Assembly (NCBI GenBank): GCA_902492505.1
Contig: CABULU010000036.1
Coordinates: 1-20,062 of the forward strand
Reading direction: 5' to 3'
Origin: an uncultured Eubacteriales bacterium
GTDB lineage: Bacteria; Bacillota; Clostridia; Oscillospirales; QAKW01
DNA length: 20,062 nt
This document shows, in pieces, positions 14,203 through 20,062 of the stretch (the stretch's first letter is position 1; every line of letters starts with the position of its first letter). A model generated the notes under the pieces. The model was not told the DNA's origin. It searched no databases and saw nothing but the letters and a program-made list of their open reading frames with translations. The position numbers and the translations under genes were made by a program.

Positions 14203-15216
14203 ATGGTTGAAAAAAGGGTTATCGGTACCTTAAACGGCGCCGATGTGCATGAATTTACCGTAAGTGACGGGGGACTTACCGTTAATATTATGGAATACGG
14301 CGCGACGATACATAATATCTTTTTTGAGGGTATTGACTGTGTTGCGGGATACGACGATCTTGAGGGATATGTGAACGGCGGATCGCATCAGGGTGCAACC
14401 GTCGGGAGGTATGCGAACCGTCTGGGCGGCGCGGCGTTTGAGATAAACGGCGTAAGATACAGCGTTGACAGGAATGACAACGGGGTAAACTCGCTACACG
14501 GCGGAAACTGCGGTTTTTCGCACCGCATGTACAGGGGAGAGGCGGTTGCAGATAACGCCGTGAAATTTACGATATTCTCGCCTGACGGTGAAGGCGGCTA
14601 TCCCGGAAACCTTGAAATGTCTGTGACATTCACGGTTAAAAACGACACTCTTACATTGAAATACAGAGCCGTATCTGACAGGGACACCGTGATGAATTTT
14701 ACAAACCATGCGTATTTTAATCTCGGTGCAAAAAACAATCTTACAACGGTGCTGCAAATAAAAGCCGACGCGATAACGCCTGTTGACAGCCTGCTTATTC
14801 CGACGGGCGAGCTTATGGACGTGACGGATACAGAATTTGATTTCAGGCAGCCAAAGCCGATAGGACGCGATATTGCGGGAGAACATCCGCAGCTGAAACT
14901 GGGCGGCGGGTATGACCACAATTTTGTTTTGAGCGAAGAGCGCGGTTATAAAAAAGACGCAGTTGTTGCGTTTTGCCCCGAAAGCGGCATTACTCTGACC
15001 TGCTCGACAGATTTGCCGGGTGTGCAGCTTTATACGGCGAATATGCTGGACGAGCCGTGCGGAAAGGGCGGTCTTCCGCTTATAAAATACTATGCGTTTT
15101 GCCTTGAAACGCAGTTCTGGCCCGATACTCCCAATAATCCGGATTTTCCGTCATGTCTTGTAAAGGCGGGAGAGGTTTTTGAAACGGTGACCGAGTATTC
15201 GTTTAAAAAGCAGTGA
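14203..15216 (+). CDS. galM: Aldose 1-epimerase (mutarotase)
   Basis: The 337-residue beta-sandwich enzyme interconverts alpha and beta anomers of galactose and glucose. Seen are the N-terminal EYGATIHNI, GRYANRLGG, NGVNSLHGG, the catalytic NFTNHAYFNL with its His, GGGYDHNFVL, GVQLYTANM and CLETQFWPDTPNNPDFPSC, whose Glu is the catalytic base in the family. Length matches GalM. The gene stands alone with its own promoter and terminator and no galactose-pathway neighbours, so it may serve general sugar use. Confidence 0.96.
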   Translation: MVEKRVIGTLNGADVHEFTVSDGGLTVNIMEYGATIHNIFFEGIDCVAGYDDLEGYVNGGSHQGATVGRYANRLGGAAFEINGVRYSVDRNDNGVNSLHGGNCGFSHRMYRGEAVADNAVKFTIFSPDGEGGYPGNLEMSVTFTVKNDTLTLKYRAVSDRDTVMNFTNHAYFNLGAKNNLTTVLQIKADAITPVDSLLIPTGELMDVTDTEFDFRQPKPIGRDIAGEHPQLKLGGGYDHNFVLSEERGYKKDAVVAFCPESGITLTCSTDLPGVQLYTANMLDEPCGKGGLPLIKYYAFCLETQFWPDTPNNPDFPSCLVKAGEVFETVTEYSFKKQ

Positions 15217-15241
15217 TTATTTATTGTCGCTTAAAATATAA

Positions 15242-15280
15242 AACTGCACAGAAAGCCACGGCTTTCTGTGCAGTTATTTT
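15242..15280. terminator. Bidirectional terminator between galM and the MATE gene
   Basis: A very long perfect stem, AACTGCACAGAAAGC (15242-15256) / GCTTTCTGTGCAGTT (15261-15275), closes around CACG. ATTTTATT follows on the plus strand and TTATATTTTA on the minus strand, so it serves both convergent genes. Confidence 0.9.
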
Positions 15281-16661
15281 ATTGTGCGATATTTAGCTTA
15301 TCACGCGTTACCGAATTAAGCCACTTTTTGCCGTGCAGCCTTATAAGACAGACGACCGATTTTAAAAGCTCGTCAATCTTCATTAGTGCAAGCACCAGCG
15401 GAACCGGCAGCTGAAAGTGTACTGCAATCAGCGCAAGCGGGATAGCAACGCCCCATAAAAATAAAAGCTCTATTATAAGGCAAAAGCGTGTGTCTCCCGC
15501 ACCGCGCAGGATACCGACAATACTGACAGATGCGATACTGACAAAAATAGACGTTACCGCCGTTACGAATATCATATCGTGGGTCAGTGCGATTGTTTGA
15601 TCCGGCAGGTCATAAAGACCGAGTATGAGCGGACGCAAAAGTAAAATTATGCCGAATGTCAAAATTCCCAGCAGTAGACTTATCAGTTTGAGCGTATACG
15701 CGCGGTCAAGCGCCTCCTGTTCCTGCTTCTCGCCTATTGCCTTGCCGACGACGACAGCCGCTGCGTTTGCAACGCCGAATATGACAACCGACGCCAGCTG
15801 ATAAATCATTGCGGCAATCGTATTTGCGGCGACAGGATCACCGGATGAATATTCGATATGTCCGAGTATCGCGGCCTGCATACTGATAGCAAGAGACCAC
15901 ATAACCTCGTTTATTACAACGGGCGTGCTGTATTTTACAAGGTCCTTTGCCAGTATACTGTTGAAGCGCTGCATATGACGCAGGCGGAGACCCAGCTTTT
16001 TGTCAATGCAGAATACGTAAATCACGGTAACGGTGAATTCCACAAGCCGAGCTATCAGAGTTGCGATTGCCGCGCCCCTGATACCCATTGCCGGTGCGCC
16101 GAGATTTCCGAAAATAAGAACCCAATTTAAAAATACGTTAGTCACAAGGCTGGAAAGATTGACAACAACAGAAATTTTAACGATTTCCACTCCGCGCAGA
16201 GCGCATAAAAGCGTGTTTCCGAATGCAAAAAACACATAGGCAAACCCGATTATTTCCAAATACTGCGCGCCCGCGTTTACAATGATTTCGTTGTTTGAAA
16301 AAATACGCATTACCTGTTCGGGAAAAATTATAACCGTCAGTCCGAAAACAAGACCTATCGCGGCGCCCAGCTTTACTATCATTGAAATTATAGTGCGGAT
16401 TGCCGCAAGATCGTTTTTTCCCCAGTACTGTGCCGAAAGTATCGCAGAGCCGCTTGCCAGACCGAAGCATACAAGAGACAGTATAAAAAACGGATTGTTT
16501 GCAAGCGATGAAGCAGAGAGAAGCACGCCGCTTGAGTCTGCGGCGCCCAGCATAAGAGTGTCGGCAATACTTGTTGCCTGTGTAATTATGTTCTGGAGCG
16601 CTATCGGAATACAGATGGCAAACAGCATTTTATAAAAATTCTTATCTTTTATTAGTTTCAT
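15279..16661 (-). CDS. MATE-family multidrug/cation efflux protein
   Basis: The 460-residue membrane protein has about twelve hydrophobic segments in two related halves, as in MatE proteins. Segments typical of the family include PIALQNIITQATSIADTLMLG in the first helix, LSAQYWGKND, and the matching second-half VVGKAIGEKQEQEA. It probably exports drugs or metabolites in exchange for sodium or protons. The substrate is unknown. ATG at 16661 is preceded only by a weak GGAAA, 35 bases after the terminator of the mrp cluster. No clear promoter fits in that gap, so it may rely on read-through or on a site further upstream. Confidence 0.95.
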   Translation of the reverse strand: MKLIKDKNFYKMLFAICIPIALQNIITQATSIADTLMLGAADSSGVLLSASSLANNPFFILSLVCFGLASGSAILSAQYWGKNDLAAIRTIISMIVKLGAAIGLVFGLTVIIFPEQVMRIFSNNEIIVNAGAQYLEIIGFAYVFFAFGNTLLCALRGVEIVKISVVVNLSSLVTNVFLNWVLIFGNLGAPAMGIRGAAIATLIARLVEFTVTVIYVFCIDKKLGLRLRHMQRFNSILAKDLVKYSTPVVINEVMWSLAISMQAAILGHIEYSSGDPVAANTIAAMIYQLASVVIFGVANAAAVVVGKAIGEKQEQEALDRAYTLKLISLLLGILTFGIILLLRPLILGLYDLPDQTIALTHDMIFVTAVTSIFVSIASVSIVGILRGAGDTRFCLIIELLFLWGVAIPLALIAVHFQLPVPLVLALMKIDELLKSVVCLIRLHGKKWLNSVTRDKLNIAQ

Positions 16662-16689
16662 ATGTATTTTCCATGTATACTTTATTTTT

Positions 16690-16717
16690 AAAAAACAGGA
16701 CGGCAGCGCCGTCCTGT
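16690..16717 (-). terminator. Terminator of the mrp-ymxH-ywlG cluster
   Basis: A 10-bp stem ACAGGACGGC (16695-16704) / GCCGTCCTGT (16708-16717) with a 3-base loop is followed on the minus strand by TTTTT. Confidence 0.92.
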
Positions 16718-16740
16718 GTATAAGCCGTTATATAAAAGGC

Positions 16741-17301
16741 CTATTTCATAAGCTCATCGTCATAGTGAGCACGTTCACCTCCGATAAGCTTGGGGCGCGT
16801 TCTGGCGCAAATGACGTTTGCGGCGCCAATTGTTTTCTGTGAAATGCGTACCGGCACCGCCACCTGCTTTAAGTGCATTCCAATCAGCGTGCCGCCTATA
16901 TCTATCCCGGCATCCGCCATGATGCTTTCAGCCGCAAACGGAGATTTAAATGCATTGTAAGCGGCTGTCGCAAAAGAACCTCCCGCTTTTGGAAACGGTA
17001 CAACGTTTACCTGCTCGTATCCGCGTTTTTCGGCTGCCTGTGCTTCTAAAATAACAGCTCGGTTCAAATGCTCGCAGCACTGCGCTGCTATAAAAATACC
17101 GCGCGCCGAAAAGAAAGAATTAAGCGCGTCAAAAATAACCTTACCCGTTTCCGGCGAGGAATTTTTGCCTATTACGCCGCCTGTTACCTCACTTGAGGAA
17201 CAGCCGACGACAACTATATCTCCGGCTTTTAGTGAGCTGTTTTCAAACAGTTCAGCAGCAACAGCCGTCGTCTCTTTTATTATGTTTGTCATGTTTGTCA
17301 C
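16741..17301 (-). CDS. ywlG: DUF436 / TIGR01440 protein (YwlG-like)
   Basis: The protein is about 186 residues and belongs to the conserved but uncharacterised YwlG family. It shows LKAGDIVVVGCSSSEVTGG, IGKNSSPETGKVIFDAL, GIFIAAQCCEHLNRA, VNVVPFPKAGGSFATAAY and IDIGGTLIGMHLK. I choose GTG at 17301 because AAAGGA stands 8 bases before it. ATG at 17292 is the alternative, and reading from 17370 would only add sequence inside ymxH. The start overlaps the end of ymxH by about 50 bases in another frame. Molecular function is not known; a conserved CCEH motif could hold a metal or act in catalysis. Confidence 0.88.
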   Translation of the reverse strand: MTNMTNIIKETTAVAAELFENSSLKAGDIVVVGCSSSEVTGGVIGKNSSPETGKVIFDALNSFFSARGIFIAAQCCEHLNRAVILEAQAAEKRGYEQVNVVPFPKAGGSFATAAYNAFKSPFAAESIMADAGIDIGGTLIGMHLKQVAVPVRISQKTIGAANVICARTRPKLIGGERAHYDDELMK

Positions 17302-17557
17302 AGTTTTTGTCCTTTCTGTCATCACATCCGCATACCCAAATGACGTCCTCGCCAATGCGTTCAACGTCACACCATGGTATTTTTACACAGTCCTTACCGC
17401 CGAAAAAGGGAAACGCGCCTCTGCACGGTACAATAAAGTTGAGTACCTGACCGCACCGGCAGTCTATTTGCACATCGGTAGGATATCCGAGTTTGCGCCC
17501 GTCCTCCATACAAATTATTTCCTTCTTAAATAGCTCGGTAAGACAACAGAATTTCAT
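17252..17557 (-). CDS. ymxH: YlmC/YmxH-family sporulation protein, unusually Cys-rich
   Basis: The 101-residue protein has the PRC-barrel-like YlmC/YmxH core: LTELFKKEIICMEDGRKLG, the acidic DVQID, VLNFIVP, FFGGKDCVKIPWCDVERIGEDVIWV. Its role in sporulating Firmicutes is not defined. This copy holds 14 cysteines, three of them at the very end (CCC), and a charged tail rich in Asp, Lys and His (79-101). That tail is encoded in the overlap with the next gene. ATG at 17557 has a modest GGTGAT site. It lies 21 bases after mrp in the same transcription unit. The unusual Cys content suggests metal binding or cross-linking. Confidence 0.88.
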   Translation of the reverse strand: MKFCCLTELFKKEIICMEDGRKLGYPTDVQIDCRCGQVLNFIVPCRGAFPFFGGKDCVKIPWCDVERIGEDVIWVCGCDDRKDKNCDKHDKHNKRDDGCCC

Positions 17558-17578
17558 ACTATCACCGATAACAGTATA

Positions 17579-18400
17579 TTACAGCTTTTCGATTTTATTG
17601 CATGCGTTCTCCATCCAATCGCCCTCAAACAGCTCGATAAGTCCCTTGTCGCAGACTGATGCAAGCTCCGGGTCAATCGGAATTTTCGCAAGAAGATCGA
17701 TTTTCAGCTTATCCGTTATTTCGTTAAGGTGACTTTCGCCGAACACGCTGATTTTCTTCCCGCAGTCGGGACAGACAAGGTAGCTGTAATTTTCTATAAC
17801 TCCGATAATCGGCACATTCATCATCTGAGCCATTTTTACAGCTTTTGTCACAATCATGGAAACAAGCTCCTGCGGGGAGGTGACGACAATAATGCCGTCT
17901 ACGGGCAGACTCTGAAATACCGTCAGCGGCACGTCGCCCGTTCCGGGAGGCATGTCCACAAACATGTAGTCTACGTCATTCCAAATTACATCTGTCCAAA
18001 ACTGCTTTACGGCGCCCGCAATGACCGGTCCGCGCCATACAACAGGGTCGCTGTCGTTTTCAAGCAGAAGGTTAAGCGACATTACCTTTATTCCGCTTTT
18101 TGTCTCTACTGGATAAATGCCGCTGCCGTCGCTCTCTGCCTTGCCTGTGAGTCCAAACAGCTTGGGAGCGGACGGACCTGTTATATCCGCGTCAAGCAGG
18201 GCGCTTTTAAAGCCGCGCCGCTGCATGGTTACGGCAAGCATAGCTGTGGCAAGGCTTTTGCCTACTCCGCCCTTACCGGATACGACGCCGATAACCTTTT
18301 TTATATTTGACAGTTCATGCGGCTTCTCCTTAGGTATGCCTTGATTTCTTGACGCGCAGTCTTCACCGCAGGTCGAACAATCGTGTGTACAATCTGACAT
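17579..18400 (-). CDS. mrp: Mrp/NBP35-type Fe-S cluster carrier ATPase
   Basis: The 273-residue P-loop protein of the ApbC/Mrp family assembles and hands on Fe-S clusters. The N-terminus carries a cysteine motif, CTHDCSTCGEDC, as in many Firmicutes copies. Then come the deviant Walker A GKGGVGKS, LLDADITGPSAPKLFG, VVWRGP, DYMFVDMPPGTGD and the C-terminal CPDC pair that bridges the cluster between two subunits. I choose ATG at 18400 because AGGAG stands nine bases upstream. The in-frame ATG at 18409 directly touches that site. The protein is soluble and cytoplasmic. It is preceded by a small gene whose stop codon lies in its ribosome binding site. Confidence 0.95.
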   Translation of the reverse strand: MSDCTHDCSTCGEDCASRNQGIPKEKPHELSNIKKVIGVVSGKGGVGKSLATAMLAVTMQRRGFKSALLDADITGPSAPKLFGLTGKAESDGSGIYPVETKSGIKVMSLNLLLENDSDPVVWRGPVIAGAVKQFWTDVIWNDVDYMFVDMPPGTGDVPLTVFQSLPVDGIIVVTSPQELVSMIVTKAVKMAQMMNVPIIGVIENYSYLVCPDCGKKISVFGESHLNEITDKLKIDLLAKIPIDPELASVCDKGLIELFEGDWMENACNKIEKL

Positions 18401-18412
18401 TTTAAACATCTC

Positions 18413-18619
18413 CTATATTTTTTTCTGAGTTTTAAACACCCGATAAGCATATTCGTCGGGAAAATTATAGCAAACAAAAGTTCGGATTGCAAGCTTCCTG
18501 CCGTCTTTGGCAGAGAATACTGCTGATATTATTATGCCGATAAACGGTGGATTAATCATAAAAAGCAAGGTCTGTTCTATATATCCTGCCGCAAGTGTGT
18601 GTTTGTATGTAAACGACAT
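18413..18619 (-). CDS. Small protein of unknown function (68 aa), upstream of mrp
   Basis: ATG at 18619 follows AGGTG at 6-base spacing, and TAG (18413-18415) forms the first bases of the TAGGAG site of mrp. The two genes would thus be translationally coupled. The 68-residue product has one hydrophobic stretch (about 17-37, with INPPFIGIIISAVF) and a soluble tail ending KTQKKI. I do not recognise it. The opening YKHTLAAGYI recalls the start of some clostridial MFS transporters, but the rest does not continue as one, so a decayed fragment is possible. Its codons look like those of its neighbours and the context favours a real gene. Confidence 0.5.
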   Translation of the reverse strand: MSFTYKHTLAAGYIEQTLLFMINPPFIGIIISAVFSAKDGRKLAIRTFVCYNFPDEYAYRVFKTQKKI

Positions 18620-18697
18620 GTTTTTCACCTGTTTTGTCTGATTTCTTATAAAGGCAAAAAATAATTTTAAATGATAATTAAAATGCAGTTTATACTT

Positions 18698-18725
18698 TTG
18701 ACATATTTTTATGGTTTAATATAGA
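18698..18725 (+). promoter_or_regulatory. Plus-strand sigma-A promoter in a gene-free gap
   Basis: A perfect TTGACA (18698-18703) is followed after 16 bases by TATAGA (18720-18725). It points into a stretch with no plus-strand coding sequence that ends in a strong terminator. Confidence 0.55.
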
Positions 18726-18731
18726 CGTGCT

Positions 18732-18867
18732 TTAGAAAAGCATAACTTTTTCATAATTCTCCCCCATATTTTCTCCTATCGGCTGTAATGCCGGGGGTAA
18801 GCAGCCCGGCAAAACAGCGGCAATGCACCGAAACGACCATTTTGGTTTTCGGTGCATTTGCTTTTTT
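18732..18867 (+). ncRNA. Candidate small RNA with two anti-ribosome-binding-site motifs
   Basis: The span between the promoter and the terminator has no plus-strand gene. It holds two adjacent C/U-rich segments: CATAATTCTCCCCC (18752-18765), the exact complement of GGGGGAGAATTATG, and CATATTTTCTCCT (18765-18777), the exact complement of AGGAGAAAATATG. Both are thus antisense to a Shine-Dalgarno site with its start codon. Downstream are small GC-rich hairpins (CGGC/GCCG at 18780-18793; GCCGGG/CCCGGC at 18790-18810) and the terminator. The RNA would be about 136 bases; the exact 5' end is uncertain. It does not show the SRP RNA GGAAG core or a tmRNA/RNase P pattern. The competing reading is a pair of tiny minus-strand ORFs with strong ribosome binding sites. 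Confidence 0.5.
18820..18867 (+). terminator. Strong plus-strand terminator of the candidate small RNA
   Basis: GCAATGCACCGAAA (18820-18833) pairs with TTTCGGTGCATTTGC (18847-18861) with one bulged T, extended by ACCA/TGGT (18836-18839 / 18843-18846), and is followed by TTTTTT. On the minus strand no U-run follows, so the element is oriented to the plus strand even though all neighbouring genes are minus. Confidence 0.8.
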
Positions 18868-18870
18868 ATA

Positions 18871-19575
18871 TCATATGTTTTTTATGTATTCGATAAGCTC
18901 GTCAAAGCCGCCCTGAGGATAGCCGGTTATATCTTTTGTCGATTTGTTGATTATGCAGTCTTTGAGCAGAAATACCTGCATTCCGAGTTCTTCTGCTGTC
19001 ATATCTTCGTCAATGTCGTTTCCGACCATAAGGCACTCTTTTGCATCACACTGAAGCTTTTTAAGTATTTCTCTGTAATATTCCGGATTGGGCTTGCAGA
19101 AATGACTGTTTTCGTAGGTTGTATAAAGCTCAAAATCCGAAACGTCCAGTCCCGCCCACGCGATGCGGCTTTCAGTTGCGGCTGCGGGGAAAATAGGATT
19201 TGTGGCAAGAGAAAGGCGCAGCCCGCATGCTTTTGCGGTTTTTACCGCCTCGCGGGCTTTGGGATTAAAGCCGCAGAAACCTCTTGCAAGTTGAAAGTCA
19301 ACCTTGTAGAATTCGTCGAATATCGGTTTGTCCTCAAGACATTTGTTTCCGAATACTGACGAAAACTTTTTCCAGAATGCTTGCTCATTTGTGCAGGAAC
19401 CGTCATTTTTGACCATAGCGGCAGTGCCTGCCCAGATACCGTCAATCAGCTCCTGCGGTGAGTAACCGTGCGGGGCGAGCTTTTTTACAAGAAGTTTAAA
19501 ATAACCCTTTGTAAAAACGTCGTTATCCATAGGAAGCAGGGTTCCGTCCAAATCAAATAGTATTGTTTTAATCAT
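18871..19575 (-). CDS. HAD-superfamily hydrolase
   Basis: The 234-residue protein carries the full HAD set: motif I FDLDGTLLPMD, motif II LSLATNP, Lys in CKPNPEYYREIL and motif IV MVGNDIDEDMTAEELG. A helical cap domain (about 15-100) lies between motifs I and II. It is a phosphatase of the subfamily IA type with unknown substrate. It is a different branch from the HAD protein in the thiamine operon. ATG at 19575 follows AAGGAG. It is probably co-transcribed with the small membrane protein upstream, through or past the hairpin at 19602-19623. It ends four bases from the terminator of the opposing small RNA unit. Confidence 0.93.
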   Translation of the reverse strand: MIKTILFDLDGTLLPMDNDVFTKGYFKLLVKKLAPHGYSPQELIDGIWAGTAAMVKNDGSCTNEQAFWKKFSSVFGNKCLEDKPIFDEFYKVDFQLARGFCGFNPKAREAVKTAKACGLRLSLATNPIFPAAATESRIAWAGLDVSDFELYTTYENSHFCKPNPEYYREILKKLQCDAKECLMVGNDIDEDMTAEELGMQVFLLKDCIINKSTKDITGYPQGGFDELIEYIKNI

Positions 19576-19601
19576 GCTTGTCTCCTTGATTTTATAAAGG
19601 A

Positions 19602-19623
19602 CAGGGCGGCATTTGCCGCCCTG
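19602..19623 (-). terminator. Hairpin between the two-TM gene and the HAD gene
   Basis: CAGGGCGGCA (19602-19611) / TGCCGCCCTG (19614-19623) is a strong 10-bp stem. On the minus strand TCCTTTAT follows, a poor U-tract, so termination may be partial and let the HAD gene be read. Confidence 0.5.
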
Positions 19624-19656
19624 AATATAAAAAATACAGCTTCAGATTATACCGTG

Positions 19657-19944
19657 TTATTGCTGTTTTTCCGAAAGATACCGTTCAAAATCCTTTTTGA
19701 AAAAAGCATCGCCGACAATGTCAAAAATCATGCCTGCAACCGCAATTACAGCGCCGATGCCGAGATATACAAGCTGTGCCGGGTAGACAAGAAAATCGGT
19801 AGTAAAGTTTACATATAAAGTCGCAATAACAATAACAAGCCCGACAACCGATAGTATTATACCAATAAGTCTAAACTGCCAGCATTTCCTTTTTTCTTCT
19901 TTGCATTTATTGTTAAATTCTTTTTTCAGTTCTTTGGTATTCAT
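19657..19944 (-). CDS. Small two-TM membrane protein of unknown function
   Basis: The 95-residue protein has a charged N-terminus rich in Lys and Glu, two membrane segments (about 26-46 and 57-78) and a charged C-terminus ending SEKQQ. No family was recognised. I choose ATG at 19944. GGAG stands 11 bases before it, whereas a longer open frame to 20055 runs back through the tRNA gene and its terminator and is not a real start. There is no room for a promoter between the tRNA terminator and this start, so expression may depend on read-through from the tRNA transcript. Confidence 0.7.
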   Translation of the reverse strand: MNTKELKKEFNNKCKEEKRKCWQFRLIGIILSVVGLVIVIATLYVNFTTDFLVYPAQLVYLGIGAVIAVAGMIFDIVGDAFFKKDFERYLSEKQQ

Positions 19945-19965
19945 GTGTAGGAAAATCTCCGTTTT

Positions 19966-19997
19966 AAAAATTGCCGCAAGCAGATCAAGCTTGCGGC
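19966..19997 (-). terminator. Terminator after tRNA-Ser
   Basis: On the minus strand GCCGCAAGC (19997-19989) and GCTTGCGGC (19981-19973) form a 9-bp stem with a 7-base loop, followed by AATTTTT. It lies four bases after the encoded CCA of the tRNA. Confidence 0.85.
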
Positions 19998-20001
19998 GAT
20001 A

Positions 20002-20062
20002 TGGCGGAGGGAAAGGGATTCGAACCCTTGTGCCTTTTGGGCAAACGGTTTTCAAGACCGCC
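20002..20062 (-). tRNA. tRNA-Ser(UGA), 3' part (cut by window edge)
   Basis: The minus strand reads into an anticodon arm CGGT-CTTGAAA-ACCG with anticodon TGA, then a long variable arm (GCC/GGC) as in class II tRNAs. The T arm is AAGGG-TTCGAAT-CCCTT, and the acceptor strand is TCCCTCC followed by G and an encoded CCA (20004-20002). The D arm and 5' acceptor strand lie beyond the right edge. Confidence 0.95.

Noticed and set aside
18700..18777. Two tiny minus-strand ORFs with strong ribosome binding sites (MGENYEKVMLF and MKKLCFSKARLY).
   Set aside because: They overlap each other out of frame and are only 11-12 codons long. The region is better framed by a plus-strand promoter and terminator. 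They are kept as the competing explanation for the small RNA.
18732..18867. Identity as SRP RNA, tmRNA, RNase P RNA or 6S RNA.
   Set aside because: The SRP GGAAG core is absent, the length is too short for tmRNA or RNase P, and the two ends do not form the closing stem expected for 6S.
19945..20055. N-terminal extension of the small membrane protein through the tRNA region.
   Set aside because: It reads through the tRNA-Ser and its terminator; the encoded residues are translated tRNA.
1..20062. CRISPR array, insertion sequence, phage or toxin-antitoxin locus.
   Set aside because: No regularly spaced repeats, transposase, integrase or paired small toxin/antitoxin genes were found. All inverted repeats are explained as terminators or leaders.

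Overview
The window looks like a chromosomal stretch of a spore-forming, low-to-moderate-GC Gram-positive bacterium of the class Clostridia, probably an Oscillospirales-type anaerobe. The evidence is strong AGGAGG-like ribosome binding sites, consensus sigma-A promoters and many U-tailed hairpin terminators. It also includes the start of a dipicolinate synthase A gene behind a sigma-K-like promoter, a YlmC/YmxH sporulation-family gene, RNase J and a TPP-riboswitch thiamine salvage operon. No phage, transposon, CRISPR or integrase sequence was seen. The density of housekeeping genes argues for core chromosome.

Left part (1-8.4 kb). A truncated dpaA (minus) is followed by an AraC-type regulator (minus), divergent from a Gfo/Idh/MocA oxidoreductase (plus) that it probably controls. 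Next is RNase J (minus), with a long basic N-terminal extension and a structured leader. A plus-strand lipoprotein built from two copies of one domain follows. A three-gene minus-strand operon comes next: an OmpR-type response regulator, a histidine kinase with almost no extracellular loop, and a membrane-anchored DUF1287 (NlpC/P60-like) protein.

Middle (8.4-13.4 kb). One minus-strand operon, thiM-thiE-HAD phosphatase-thiD-cytX-thiN, starts from a perfect consensus promoter and passes through a TPP riboswitch with a transcription terminator. It encodes uptake and salvage of the pyrimidine and thiazole halves, their coupling to thiamine phosphate, and thiamine pyrophosphokinase. No ThiL is present here, so the HAD enzyme is a good candidate for the missing thiamine-phosphate phosphatase step.

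Right part (13.4-20 kb). ung and galM are divergent from interlocked promoters. A MATE efflux protein follows. Then comes a minus-strand cluster of a small unknown gene, mrp (Fe-S carrier ATPase), a Cys-rich ymxH and a ywlG-type DUF436 gene. A second HAD hydrolase, a two-TM small protein and the 3' part of a tRNA-Ser(UGA) close the window.

The least explained element is at about 18.70-18.87 kb. It is a plus-strand unit with a promoter and a strong terminator but no plus-strand gene. Its presumed RNA carries two adjacent C/U-rich stretches that are exact complements of Shine-Dalgarno-plus-start-codon sequences, so it is a candidate trans-acting small RNA. All other genes nearby are on the opposite strand.
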